Of a stretch of DNA of 64,000 nt, positions 8,172 to 16,545 are shown in pieces. Source of the stretch: Bradyrhizobium sp. JYMT SZCCT0428. GTDB lineage: Bacteria; Pseudomonadota; Alphaproteobacteria; Rhizobiales; Xanthobacteraceae. Positions within the stretch are counted from its first letter, which is position 1, and every line of letters starts with the position of its first letter. The translations under genes were made by a program, and so were the position numbers. Location of the stretch: positions 1-64,000 of the forward strand of contig NZ_JAFCLS010000015.1 in the NCBI RefSeq assembly GCF_018131075.1, in the 5' to 3' direction. The notes beneath the pieces were generated by a model. It saw only the letters and a program-made list of their open reading frames with translations, did not search any database and was not told the DNA's origin.

Positions 8172-8750
8172 ATGGGATTGCTTTTCATTGGCGTACTGGC
8201 TGGACTCCTGATCGGCTATGGGCTCGGCCCGTCGCAGGCAAGCCTCCGGGAGTGCGCGCCACAAGGCTGCCTCGACGGACCCCCGACCGGTCCACCGATG
8301 GCGCAGAAGTCAACGGCGCTCAGGCCAAATCCTGCAACAGCTGGAGCGAAGTCCGCTGCGGTCAAGTCCAAGAAACCATCATCGGCCGGGTCCCGCGGAC
8401 GGGCTCACGTCGTCAAAACCGCGCACGCGTCGTCGAGGAGCCCCGCCTTGCCAACCCATCGATCCGCCGAAAGCCCGGATCCCGTCCTGGCCAAGGCAAA
8501 GATCTCAGTCGCCGCAAAGATGGACGATCCGGCATCTGCCGAGTTCGGCGACATGAAGCGGGCCATCAGACTGAATATGTGGGGGCGTCCGGTGGACACC
8601 ATCTGCGGTCACGTCAGAGGGAAGAATGCGTCCGGTTCAGATACCGGAGACAGGCCGTTTCTATATCTCGTGAAGGAGGATGATGCATACGTCGTTGCTG
8701 GCAAGGCAGATTCAGCGGCGGCGATCGCGTATCGTAACATCTGCAACTAA
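8172..8750 (+). CDS. Membrane-anchored protein of unknown function
   Basis: A 192-residue protein. The N-terminus MGLLFIGVLAGLLIGYGLG is a single membrane anchor or uncleaved signal. A Pro/Ser/Lys-rich linker follows to about residue 100, then a small C-terminal domain: 'AKISVAAKMDDPASAEFGDMKRAI...TICGHVRGKNASG...PFLYLV' ending 'AYRNICN'. That domain resembles the periplasmic domains often seen in Rhizobiales proteins of unknown role. The start at 8172 has GAGGAGGGG nearby and places the hydrophobic segment at the very N-terminus. Confidence 0.7.
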   Translation: MGLLFIGVLAGLLIGYGLGPSQASLRECAPQGCLDGPPTGPPMAQKSTALRPNPATAGAKSAAVKSKKPSSAGSRGRAHVVKTAHASSRSPALPTHRSAESPDPVLAKAKISVAAKMDDPASAEFGDMKRAIRLNMWGRPVDTICGHVRGKNASGSDTGDRPFLYLVKEDDAYVVAGKADSAAAIAYRNICN

Positions 8751-8752
8751 GG

Positions 8753-8829
8753 CATGATCCGGGATTGCGGATACCGGTTCTATCATGCTCAGAAGCCCAG
8801 AATGCGCGCGATGCGATGAAATCGCATCG
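8753..8829. repeat. Palindromic intergenic repeat with hairpin
   Basis: Begins 'ggcatgatccggg', contains 'accggtt' and 'atcatgctcagaa', and ends in a perfect 8-bp stem (CGATGCGA at 8809-8816, TCGCATCG at 8822-8829, five-base loop). This matches, in diverged form, a repeat family common between Rhizobiales genes. The hairpin may serve as terminator for the gene ending at 8750. Confidence 0.55.
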
Positions 8830-9016
8830 TGCCCGGCTGTGAAATTGCGTGGAAAGAATTTCCTCCTGCAACTGCGGCGTCGTGGATATCCCTGAGACCT
8901 TTGAGCACCGATTGCTCAATCGGGCGTCTCTCATGGACATGGTGCCAGGCAATTACGATCGGTGGAAATTTGGAATCAGTGGGGTGGCCCAACAGCTTTT
9001 TGAATTCGGGGTTATT

Positions 9017-9784
9017 ATGGACCAAGTCGTCAACCACGCTGAACGGCTCAATGGATCGCCGCAAATGCCGGCCCTGGTGATCATCGAGCCTCTCACGTTA
9101 ACGCGTACCTGCATTCTAAGCATTCTCCGGCGGGAATTGCCGGGGTTCGAAATCGTCGAAATGGCGACCACGGACGGTCTGGATTTCGTGTCGGGGCGAG
9201 ATGTTTGCCTGGTGGCGCTGAGTACCGGGGACAAGTCCATCGCCGATCCGTCTGTCGAGGACGATCTTGCTCTCCTCGTGGACTACTGCCCCAATGCCTC
9301 CATCGCGCTCTTGTCGAACCGTGATGACGAGGCTACGGCATTGGCCGCAATGCACAGGGGAGTACGAGGCTTCTTCCCGACCTCGATCCCGGTCGAGGTC
9401 GCGGTTGCCGGCCTGCGTCTTGTTCTCGCCGGCGGCGTCTACAGACCACTTCCGATCATCGCGCAAAATGGCACGACAGCGGCGGAATTACTCTCTGCTG
9501 CCGAGTTGTCGTCGGGATATTTGGCCGCTGACGCTCCGAAAGACGCGCCGGAAAAACACCTGATCGATTTCACGCCTCGCGAGCAACACGTGCTTGCGGA
9601 ACTGGAGCTCGGTCTTCCGAACAAGCTGATCGCCGCTAAACTCAACCTTTCGGAAAACACCGTTAAAATGCATAATCATCATATCATGCGCAAGTGTGCC
9701 GCTCGCAACCGCACCGAGGCGGTGCTCCGCTGGAGCGGCCGGCTGTCGGGGCATGAACGCGATACCGGCACAGGCGCATCTTGA
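9017..9784 (+). CDS. LuxR-type response regulator with degenerate receiver domain
   Basis: A 255-residue transcription factor. Residues about 18-130 have a receiver-like alternation ('ALVIIEPLTLTRTCILSILRRELPGFEIVEMA', 'ASIALLSNRDD', 'GVRGFFPTSIPVEVAVAGLRLVLAGG'). The phosphorylation site is missing: the expected Asp position reads 'CLVALSTGD', and the N-terminal acidic pair is 'EP'. The C-terminus is a clear LuxR helix-turn-helix: 'FTPREQHVLAELELGLPNKLIAAKLNLSENTVKMH...' (long motif, about residues 185-240). It converges on the type I secretion genes, 13 bases from the adaptor's stop. Start uncertain: ATG 9017 has CGGGG upstream; the frame is open from 8849. Confidence 0.75.
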   Translation: MDQVVNHAERLNGSPQMPALVIIEPLTLTRTCILSILRRELPGFEIVEMATTDGLDFVSGRDVCLVALSTGDKSIADPSVEDDLALLVDYCPNASIALLSNRDDEATALAAMHRGVRGFFPTSIPVEVAVAGLRLVLAGGVYRPLPIIAQNGTTAAELLSAAELSSGYLAADAPKDAPEKHLIDFTPREQHVLAELELGLPNKLIAAKLNLSENTVKMHNHHIMRKCAARNRTEAVLRWSGRLSGHERDTGTGAS

Positions 9785-9797
9785 GACAGTTCGTAGC

Positions 9798-11219
9798 TCA
9801 ATCCTCCTTGAACGCGCCGTTGAAGCTGTCGAGCAGGGGCCTCAGGGCGTAGAGTGCCACGGTGCTGCGCCCGGTTGTGATGAACACCTGTGCCGGCATT
9901 CCGGGGATGATCCGGATGTCGTGCTCGGCGATCCGCGCATCCTGCACGCGAATTTTGGTTGCGTAGTAGGGCTGCTCGGTACGCTTGTCGATTAGGCGGT
10001 CGGCGGATACGTGCGTCACCGTCCCACTGAGACGCGGTGCGCGGCGCTGATTGTAGGGCAGCAGGTGCACGTCGGCATTCAGTCCGGGATGAACCACATC
10101 GATATCCTCCGGCTTGATGCGCGCGGTCACGATGAGGCGATCCTGCCGGGGCACCATATCCATAAGCGGGGCACCTGCCCCGATCACGCCGCCGGGGGTA
10201 TGAATCCGCAGGTCGGTTACCACGCCGTCCTCGGGAGCCTTGACCTCGGTTCGTGACAGCTGGTCCACGGCCGCCCGCAATCGCTCGCGTAGCTGAAATA
10301 TCTGGTTTTGTGCCTCGCGCAGCGACTGCGCGATTTCGTTTTGCCGGTCGTTCTCGAGCTTGAGCAGCGTCGCCTGCGATTCGCTGATGACCTGCTCGGC
10401 GCGCGAAATATGCGCGGCGATCTCGCCCCGCCGCCCCTGTATTTCAGCCACTTCCCGTTCGAGGCTCAGAAGGCGCGGCCGCCGCTCGAGCCCCTTGCTG
10501 ACGAGGGTGGCCACCATTTCCAGTTCCTCGCGGGCGATTGCGGCCCGCTGCGCGACGGCGGTTTCCTGCGCCTTGAGGCCCAGGATTTCCTTGTCGACCT
10601 GGAGGCTCTTCTCCCGGACGACGGCGAGCTGAGACCTGAAGACCTGCCGGCGCGTTTCAAAGATGTTTCGCTGCGCGGTGAGGACATCTGCGGCCGATGA
10701 ATTCTCTTTCCCCGCAGTCGCCATGCTGGCGGGAAACGACACCTGCTCTTGCCCTTGCATCTCGGCCTGGAGCCTTGCTTCACGTGCCGTCGCGTCCCAC
10801 AATTGGCCCTGAAGGCTCTGCATCTCGGCGCGGGCCCTGGTGTCGTCGAGCCAGATCAGCACCTGCCCGGCGCGCACCGCGTCGCCGTCGGCAACCAGAA
10901 TTTCCCTGACGATGCCGCCCTCAAGGTGCTGAATCGTCTTCCGGCTCGATTCCGTTTCCACGACGCCGGAAGCGATCGCGGCACTCTCGAGCGGCGCAAA
11001 GCCCGACCAGATCCCGAGGCCCAGCACAAAGCAGACGACCAGCAGATTGCCTGCCCAGGTGAAGCCGCGGAGCGCGGCGCGAGGTGAGGCCGGCGTCGGG
11101 GCCGTCCACCATGCAAACTCCAGAGGCTCGATATCGTCGATCGCGGTAATCACGACCTTGGTTCCCCGTTCCGGGACGAGGGACGACGAATGCGGCGGCT
11201 TGTCTGGAACGTCGGTCAC
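9798..11219 (-). CDS. Type I secretion membrane-fusion (HlyD-family) adaptor
   Basis: A 473-residue adaptor of a type I secretion system. It links the inner-membrane ABC exporter to an outer-membrane TolC-type channel. Visible parts: an N-terminal cytoplasmic stretch, one transmembrane helix ('GNLLVVCFVLGLGIWSGF'), a biotinyl-lipoyl half-motif 'SRKTIQHLEGGIVREILVADGD', long coiled-coil helices rich in Glu/Gln/Arg, and the C-terminal 'TEVKAPEDGVVTDLRIHTPGG' block typical of HlyD/PrtE. The GTG start at 11219 overlaps the exporter's stop codon in a GTGA, indicating translational coupling; the frame is open further upstream but would overlap the exporter by 120 bases. No TolC gene is in the window. 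Confidence 0.88.
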   Translation of the reverse strand: MTDVPDKPPHSSSLVPERGTKVVITAIDDIEPLEFAWWTAPTPASPRAALRGFTWAGNLLVVCFVLGLGIWSGFAPLESAAIASGVVETESSRKTIQHLEGGIVREILVADGDAVRAGQVLIWLDDTRARAEMQSLQGQLWDATAREARLQAEMQGQEQVSFPASMATAGKENSSAADVLTAQRNIFETRRQVFRSQLAVVREKSLQVDKEILGLKAQETAVAQRAAIAREELEMVATLVSKGLERRPRLLSLEREVAEIQGRRGEIAAHISRAEQVISESQATLLKLENDRQNEIAQSLREAQNQIFQLRERLRAAVDQLSRTEVKAPEDGVVTDLRIHTPGGVIGAGAPLMDMVPRQDRLIVTARIKPEDIDVVHPGLNADVHLLPYNQRRAPRLSGTVTHVSADRLIDKRTEQPYYATKIRVQDARIAEHDIRIIPGMPAQVFITTGRSTVALYALRPLLDSFNGAFKED

Positions 11220-13006
11220 GGGACAACTCGCTGCGATGACACGTTGGCGGCTGCGGGGGTACTCTCGGGCAACGTGACCTGTGATGCGACTTGCGGTCGG
11301 CTCAAATACCTCTCGAAAATCTCCTCGCTTTCGCCACATGCCGTGACGGCGCCGCCCTGCATGATGGCAATTCTGTTCGTGGCCGCGAGAATCCCCATTC
11401 GATGGGTGATGATGATCACCGTGATGTTGGCTTTCTTCAGCTGCTCGATGGCATCGAACAGCACGCGCTCGCCCACGTAATCGAGGCTGGCGTTCGGCTC
11501 GTCGAGCACGACAAGGCGCGGGTCATCGAAGAAAGCCCGCGCAAGGCCGAGACGCTGGCGATACCCGCGCGAAAAAGCACAGCCGCCGCCGGGAATGACG
11601 GTGTCATACCCCTGTGGCAGCCCTACGATGGTGTCATGGATTCCGGCGAGCTTCGCGGCTGCGATAACCTTCCGCGGATCGCTATCATCGAGCCCTGCGA
11701 TGACGTCCGTTATGGTCTCCCCGAACAGGTTGATGTCCTGCGGCAGATATCCGAGGTAACGATCGCCCCCTCCCTCACGCAAGACCGAAACGTCGACGTT
11801 GTCGAGCAGGACGCGCCCCTGAGTTGGCGTCGAGATTCCGGCAATGATCTGGCCGAGCATTGATTTGCCGGAACCGGACGGACCGATAATGCCAAGGCAT
11901 TCACCAGGCGCGAGGCTGAACGAGACTTCTCTCAGCAGGAACCCGCCGGAGCCTGGCAATACCACGCCGACATTGTCGACGACGAGACGGCCCCGGTTCG
12001 ACGCAATGCCCGCGCTCTCCGGGACAGCGGGGATGACGACAAGGACGTCCGTGAGCCGCCGGTAGGCGCTCAAGGCCGTCGCGAAAGCTTTCCAGCCAGC
12101 GATGGCACCCTCGACGGGTGCGAGCGCGCGGCTGAACAGCAGCGTCGAGGCAAAGATAATGGCGGGGCTTCTGTTGTAGTCGAGTACCAGCCACGCGGCG
12201 GCTCCCATGATCAGGACCTGCGACAATGCGCGTGCCGGCTTTGCGACAAGCATGATGATCTCGTATCGCCGCTGGGCCTCGTCGTGCTCGCTTCGCGCAT
12301 CCTGCGCGCCCTGGCAGATCAGGCGCGCGGCGCGGTCGCGCATCCCCATGGCATGGATCAATTGAACATTATCGACAGCCGTCGCGAACCGGCTATGGCT
12401 CCTGGCCCAGGTAGTTCCGGACCTGGCCTGCGCATCCTCGGTGAGGACATCGCCGACAAGAGCGACGCCGAACAGGAAGAGCACGCTGCAGGCTCCTATC
12501 ACTCCCAGCAATGGATGTACGAGAAAAAGCACGCTTAGAAACAAAGGTACCCAGAGCGCGTCGAACAGCATCGGGCATGCATTGGATTCGACGAACTGAC
12601 GCAGAACAGTGAGATCCCGATACGCCTGCGATGCCTGCGCCGGGTTGCCGCGGTTGGCGCATTCGAGGCTGGCCGCGAGCACGGAGGGACGAAGGCGATC
12701 GTCGAGCCATGCCCCGAGCCGCCCCAGCACGGCGCGGCGCAGCGCGTCAAGTACGCCACCAACCACAACGGTGAGCGCGACGATCAGGGTGAGCATCAGA
12801 AGCGTGTGGCCGCTCCGGCTCGACAAGACCCGATCATAGATCTGAAGCAGGTAGATGGACGGAGCGAAGAGCAGCAGATTGTAGCTGCAACTGTATGCGA
12901 ACACGATGCCAAGCGTGCCGGCACAGGCCCAGAGCGCCGCCTGCAGCCTCGTCTGTGGCCGTGCTGCGAGGTTTAGTCGGAGGGGCGGCATCAGCATTGT
13001 CGTCAC
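11216..13006 (-). CDS. Type I secretion ABC exporter (PrtD/HlyB-like permease-ATPase)
   Basis: A 596-residue fused ABC exporter. Residues 1-300 hold the transmembrane domain with about five or six helices; residues 340-560 the ATPase: Walker A GPSGSGKS, Q-loop 'YLPQDINLF', Walker B 'RLVVLDEP', H-loop 'IIITHR'. The ABC signature is abnormal: FSRGYRQR instead of LSGGQRQR. There is no N-terminal C39 peptidase domain, so it should export proteins with C-terminal signals rather than cut double-glycine leaders. It is followed by its HlyD partner and preceded by two Gly/Asn-repeat protein genes on the same strand, the probable substrates. GTG 13006 or ATG 12997 could be the start. Confidence 0.9.
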   Translation of the reverse strand: MTTMLMPPLRLNLAARPQTRLQAALWACAGTLGIVFAYSCSYNLLLFAPSIYLLQIYDRVLSSRSGHTLLMLTLIVALTVVVGGVLDALRRAVLGRLGAWLDDRLRPSVLAASLECANRGNPAQASQAYRDLTVLRQFVESNACPMLFDALWVPLFLSVLFLVHPLLGVIGACSVLFLFGVALVGDVLTEDAQARSGTTWARSHSRFATAVDNVQLIHAMGMRDRAARLICQGAQDARSEHDEAQRRYEIIMLVAKPARALSQVLIMGAAAWLVLDYNRSPAIIFASTLLFSRALAPVEGAIAGWKAFATALSAYRRLTDVLVVIPAVPESAGIASNRGRLVVDNVGVVLPGSGGFLLREVSFSLAPGECLGIIGPSGSGKSMLGQIIAGISTPTQGRVLLDNVDVSVLREGGGDRYLGYLPQDINLFGETITDVIAGLDDSDPRKVIAAAKLAGIHDTIVGLPQGYDTVIPGGGCAFSRGYRQRLGLARAFFDDPRLVVLDEPNASLDYVGERVLFDAIEQLKKANITVIIITHRMGILAATNRIAIMQGGAVTACGESEEIFERYLSRPQVASQVTLPESTPAAANVSSQRVVP

Positions 13007-13085
13007 CGCCAGAGCCCTGAGGATTCGACCGGGTCGTGGACCGGCGGCCGCTGCCGCCGGTCTTGCCAGTCGGACAAGCTGCCGA

Positions 13086-13553
13086 TCAGAAGGTATCGAA
13101 AACGAAGTTCACGTCTCCACCCAGCGCGATGTTGCCGTTTCCACCGTCGCCGCCGATACCAGCCACCACTTCCTGATGCATGTCCGCCTTCAGCGAGTTT
13201 GACTGCTGCGCCGTCGTGTTGGCGTATACCTTGGAGGTATTATGGCCGCTGTCGGAGTCCTGGTTTCCGTTCGACGTGGCCTTTCCTCCCTCGGCCTTCG
13301 CAAACCACGAAGCCTTTCCGTTTGCGCCCCCGGCATCCCATTCCGCCTTTTGATTGACGTGATCGCCGGTTTTCACGTCCACGCTGGCACCGCTCGCCTT
13401 GTTGTATGGATCGAAGCTGATGCTCGGTTGGTTGACGATTTTTCCCGAGAAGCTGCCGTCGCCGCCATTTCCGGCGTTGTTGCCCCCGGTGTTGATCGAT
13501 TTGAATTCGATGGAGTCGGAAACGTTGATCAATCCCTTTGCCTTGGCCATCAT
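13086..13553 (-). CDS. Small Gly/Asn-rich repeat protein, probable type I secretion substrate
   Basis: A 155-residue hydrophilic protein without a signal peptide. Near the N-terminus it has 'NAGNGGDGSFSGKIVNQ' and at the C-terminus 'VAGIGGDGGNGNIALGGD' plus a short aromatic tail 'VNFVFDTF'. These two motifs are the same pair found repeatedly in the larger protein encoded just upstream (13832-15292), so this looks like a single repeat unit with an inserted Lys/Ser/Asn-rich segment. The tail of hydrophobic residues at the extreme C-terminus suits an uncleaved type I export signal. GGAGG precedes the ATG. It lies 80 bases before the exporter gene. Function unknown. Confidence 0.75.
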   Translation of the reverse strand: MMAKAKGLINVSDSIEFKSINTGGNNAGNGGDGSFSGKIVNQPSISFDPYNKASGASVDVKTGDHVNQKAEWDAGGANGKASWFAKAEGGKATSNGNQDSDSGHNTSKVYANTTAQQSNSLKADMHQEVVAGIGGDGGNGNIALGGDVNFVFDTF

Positions 13554-13831
13554 ATCAGCCTCCGTCCTGTGTTGATTTCACGCACCATCCGTCCGGATCA
13601 GGATAGCGGATGTGTCAACAAGTCTGATCCCCACTTGCATGAGGCGGATAGATGGCAAATGGAGTGCCATCCTGTTCGGTAGGCGTTACACACGAAAGGA
13701 TTACATGCCTTTTACATGCCTTGGCGCCCCTCGATGGCGACGCAGCATGGCGAAGCTGCGAGCGCGCCTGGTCGATCAGCGGGCCGCGAGCGGCTTCGGC
13801 CTCACCATCGGAGCGGCAGCGAACTCTCGCC

Positions 13832-15292
13832 CTATCCTATCAAATGAAGTTCAGACAGAAGATGCGTGGCGACATCACCACCCAGCGCAAGATTGCCGTG
13901 GCCGCCGTACCCGCCGATTCCCGCGATCTGGACCGAGCTCTGGTCGAACATCACATTGTTGATCTGGTCGGCTTCGGCCGTTGAATTGGGGCCAGCGATC
14001 GCAATGTTGATCGGCGCATAAATCGCGATGTTGACATCGATCATGCTGCCCGTGAAATGGCCGCTGCCTCCGTTGCCGGCAGTGTTGTCCCCGGTTGCGA
14101 TGGAGCCACCTCCGAAGCCGGAGAAGACGTTTCCGCCCGCTGCGGCATTGCCGTTGCCCCCATTTCCTCCGAGGCCGGCCATCTGAAAGGAGAATTGATC
14201 CAGCTGCACGTTGTTTGCCTGGAAGGCATGCGCGCTGGAATTATACCCGGCCACCGCAATGTTGACCGGATTATATATCGCGAAGGATGCGTGGACGAGG
14301 CCTCCATAAAAGTAACCGTCGCCGCCATTACCCGCATGGTTGTCGCCAGTATGTATGAGCGAGTCAGTCCCGCCGTAGCCCGATCCGGAAGTGTGTCCGA
14401 GCATCGACACGTTGCCGCCGCCTGCCGCATTTCCGTTACCACCATTGCCACCGACACCGGCGATCTGGACGGCGGATTGATCGATCTCAACCGTATTGGA
14501 CTGAGTAGCCTCGGCCGTGCCTCCAGCGCCGGCGATGGCAATATTTACGGGATGGTAGATAACGACAGGAGCATTCACCAGGCTCCCGAAGAAGTAGCCG
14601 TCGCCGCCATTGCCGGCGCCATTGCCGCCGGTCGCGATCAGGTCGGCGCCAGAAGAAGAACTGCCGACGTTTCCCCCCGATGCGGCGTTGCCATTGCCGC
14701 CGTTTCCCCCGACGCCGGCGATCTGAACGGCTGATTGATCGATACTCACATTGTTGGTTTGCTCAGCGTGGGCGCTGGAGCCATATCCAATCGCGATCGC
14801 GATGTTGATCGGCTGATAAATGAGGAAGGAGGCGTGGATGGTGCCTCCATAAAAATATCCATCTCCGCCGTTGCCGGCCTGATTGGCCCCGCTCTGGATC
14901 GTGGTGGAATCAAGCCAGCCATGGCCTGGGCCGGAACCAGAATTGAGGGCTGATACCTCTGCGCCAGTCGTCGCGCTGCCGCCTCCATCATTGCGGCCCG
15001 TCTGGCCGGCATGTTGATCGGCGTGCACCGCATTGGACTGGGCATCGGCGTTGCTTTGAATACCCCCGTGTCCGGCATCAAGCCAATCAGAACGCGCGAC
15101 AGGCGGATGCATCGCGCCGACGAAGAAGCCATAGCCGCCGTCGCCAGCGCTATTGTAACCGGTGCCGATCGCGGAATTCAGTGAAGGATCCAGCCATGCC
15201 ACGTCTCGAACGCCTTCGCCATCGTACCCGTCATGGTGAGGGGGCTGTTGATGATGCAGCCGGATTCCGTCGGACATCTGCCAAAAATTCAT
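13832..15292 (-). CDS. Large Gly/Asn-rich tandem-repeat protein, probable type I secretion substrate
   Basis: A 486-residue protein without signal peptide or membrane helix. After a His/Asp-rich N-terminus and one degenerate unit there are four clear repeats of about 85-95 residues. Each has 'AGNGGDGYFxG', a hydrophobic 'IYxPxNIAIA' strand, an 'AEAxQxNxV' segment, 'DQSxVQIAG' and 'GGNGGNGNAAxGG'. AGNGG motifs start near residues 139, 226, 320 and 405. Regular Gly/Asn turns between short strands suggest a beta-solenoid. It ends 'VATHLLSELHLIG', a hydrophobic tail as in type I substrates. The start at 15292 has GAGGGAGG upstream. Canonical RTX nonapeptides are not obvious. Adhesin or surface-layer role is possible but unproven. 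Confidence 0.8.
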   Translation of the reverse strand: MNFWQMSDGIRLHHQQPPHHDGYDGEGVRDVAWLDPSLNSAIGTGYNSAGDGGYGFFVGAMHPPVARSDWLDAGHGGIQSNADAQSNAVHADQHAGQTGRNDGGGSATTGAEVSALNSGSGPGHGWLDSTTIQSGANQAGNGGDGYFYGGTIHASFLIYQPINIAIAIGYGSSAHAEQTNNVSIDQSAVQIAGVGGNGGNGNAASGGNVGSSSSGADLIATGGNGAGNGGDGYFFGSLVNAPVVIYHPVNIAIAGAGGTAEATQSNTVEIDQSAVQIAGVGGNGGNGNAAGGGNVSMLGHTSGSGYGGTDSLIHTGDNHAGNGGDGYFYGGLVHASFAIYNPVNIAVAGYNSSAHAFQANNVQLDQFSFQMAGLGGNGGNGNAAAGGNVFSGFGGGSIATGDNTAGNGGSGHFTGSMIDVNIAIYAPINIAIAGPNSTAEADQINNVMFDQSSVQIAGIGGYGGHGNLALGGDVATHLLSELHLIG

Positions 15293-15616
15293 GGTCGCCT
15301 CCCTCGTCGCAATCGCACTGCACAACCCGACGGGACTCTCCCGACCCAGGGAAGGAATGTCACCCTGCGCCAGTCAAAAGCCGAGTCGTCAATTCGGATT
15401 GCAGCGCTTCGGATGATAGACGTCATAACGGCTATACCCGTTCGGGCGGAGGGTCCGCTCCAATCGCGGCGCGCGTCATTGCTGATCGAAGCGCCATATC
15501 GGCCCGCAATTGCAGTGCAGCAGGCCATCCATTAGACGCCAGCTGCAAAGAAGCTTACGATCTTGATCGGCGATTGGCGCAGCCCTTCGCTGGAAAACAA
15601 CATGCGGGAGGGACCG
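15293..15616. other. Intergenic region upstream of the repeat-protein genes
   Basis: About 320 bases between divergent genes. It must carry the promoter of the repeat-protein/secretion genes and the GGGAGGG ribosome site of the gene at 15617. No further structure recognised. Confidence 0.4.
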
Positions 15617-15880
15617 ATGGCTTCGATGATTATCCATCACAGAGTCCGCGACTACGCAGCATGGCGTCCGGGCTATGACGCCCACGAATCGAGCCGGACC
15701 GCGGCTGGAGTCACGAACTGCCGCGTCTACCGCAACACGGAAGACGCCAACGACCTTGTAATCGTTGCCAACGTGGCGGACCTGGCCAAGGCGCGCGCCT
15801 GGACGGCGAGTGATGATTTGAAGGCTGCGATGCAAAAGGCCGGTGTGGAGGGCGCGCCGACAATCCATTTGATCGGCTGA
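15617..15880 (+). CDS. Small ferredoxin-like-fold (antibiotic monooxygenase / cyclase-like) protein
   Basis: An 87-residue protein starting 'MASMIIHHRVRDYAAWRPGYD' with later 'CRVYRNTEDANDLVIVANVADLAKARAW' and 'APTIHLIG'. This beta-alpha-beta layout is that of dimeric ferredoxin-like ABM/DUF1330-type proteins. Members are small oxygenases or stress-related proteins; no substrate can be named. The start at 15617 has GGGAGGG upstream; an earlier in-frame ATG at 15563 adds an unrelated leader. Confidence 0.72.
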   Translation: MASMIIHHRVRDYAAWRPGYDAHESSRTAAGVTNCRVYRNTEDANDLVIVANVADLAKARAWTASDDLKAAMQKAGVEGAPTIHLIG

Positions 15881-16040
15881 TCCTTGATCGGCTGATACTC
15901 TCGGTAAGGCGACATCGGCGGGCGGTTAACCCTGTCGGCAAACATCCTGCACGCGGGTGAGGTTCCTGCGTGGACCGCCGCCAGATTGCCCCATTAGAGC
16001 GGAGAATTTGCACCGGCACTATCATGGCCGGAGAAGCATC

Positions 16041-16544
16041 ATGTTGAGAATGGTGTTGTTGGGCCTCCTCATCCCGTTGGGCATAGGAGCACTTGCCGCC
16101 ATGGAACTTAGAACTCCGCCGCGTACTGCAACAGCGGTCGTTCAGCCCCTTGCCGAGACAACCGTCGACATTTCCGATTCACATGGCGCGTTGGCGAAGG
16201 CCGATAAGCTCGAAGTTAACTATGCGAAAACCGAGACGCCAGCGCAGCCTGCTCTGGTCAACGAACGCGTTTCTCCCTCGCCGCCTCCGGAAGCCACCTT
16301 CATATGGCCTTCGGAGGCCCCCAGGATTAACCACCACCGGCAAGATCCCAAATCAAAGAAGGTCACTACCGCTGCCCTTCCCAAGCCGAAACCAAAGGCC
16401 ACCGATATCAGGCGAACTGCCGATATCAGGCGCGCTACCAGTACCGAGCGTTCAAAAGCCGCCGCCAGCGAGCCCCTGCACTGCCGGCTGAGCGCGTTTG
16501 GTGGCTTGCGCAAAGCCTTGAATACAGCCGGCTGCGAAATCTAG
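16041..16544 (+). CDS. Membrane-anchored low-complexity protein of unknown function
   Basis: A 167-residue protein. Its N-terminus 'MLRMVLLGLLIPLGIGALAAMEL' is a signal anchor. The remainder is Pro/Lys/Ala-rich and basic, with two 'DIRR' repeats and a small C-terminal 'LHCRLSAFGGLRKALNTAGCEI' holding two cysteines. The start at 16041 follows GGAGAAGCATC; the frame is open upstream to 15957. It ends two bases before the convergent luciferase-like gene. Confidence 0.65.
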   Translation: MLRMVLLGLLIPLGIGALAAMELRTPPRTATAVVQPLAETTVDISDSHGALAKADKLEVNYAKTETPAQPALVNERVSPSPPPEATFIWPSEAPRINHHRQDPKSKKVTTAALPKPKPKATDIRRTADIRRATSTERSKAAASEPLHCRLSAFGGLRKALNTAGCEI

Positions 16545-16545
16545 T

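Noticed and set aside
9798..13006. The type I exporter as processor of the double-glycine peptides
   Set aside because: It has no N-terminal C39 peptidase domain, and the three peptide genes are 5-30 kb away in other units.
13832..15292. RTX (calcium-binding nonapeptide) toxin
   Set aside because: The Gly-rich repeats do not fit GGxGxDxUx; the period is ~90 residues with hydrophobic strands, not 9.
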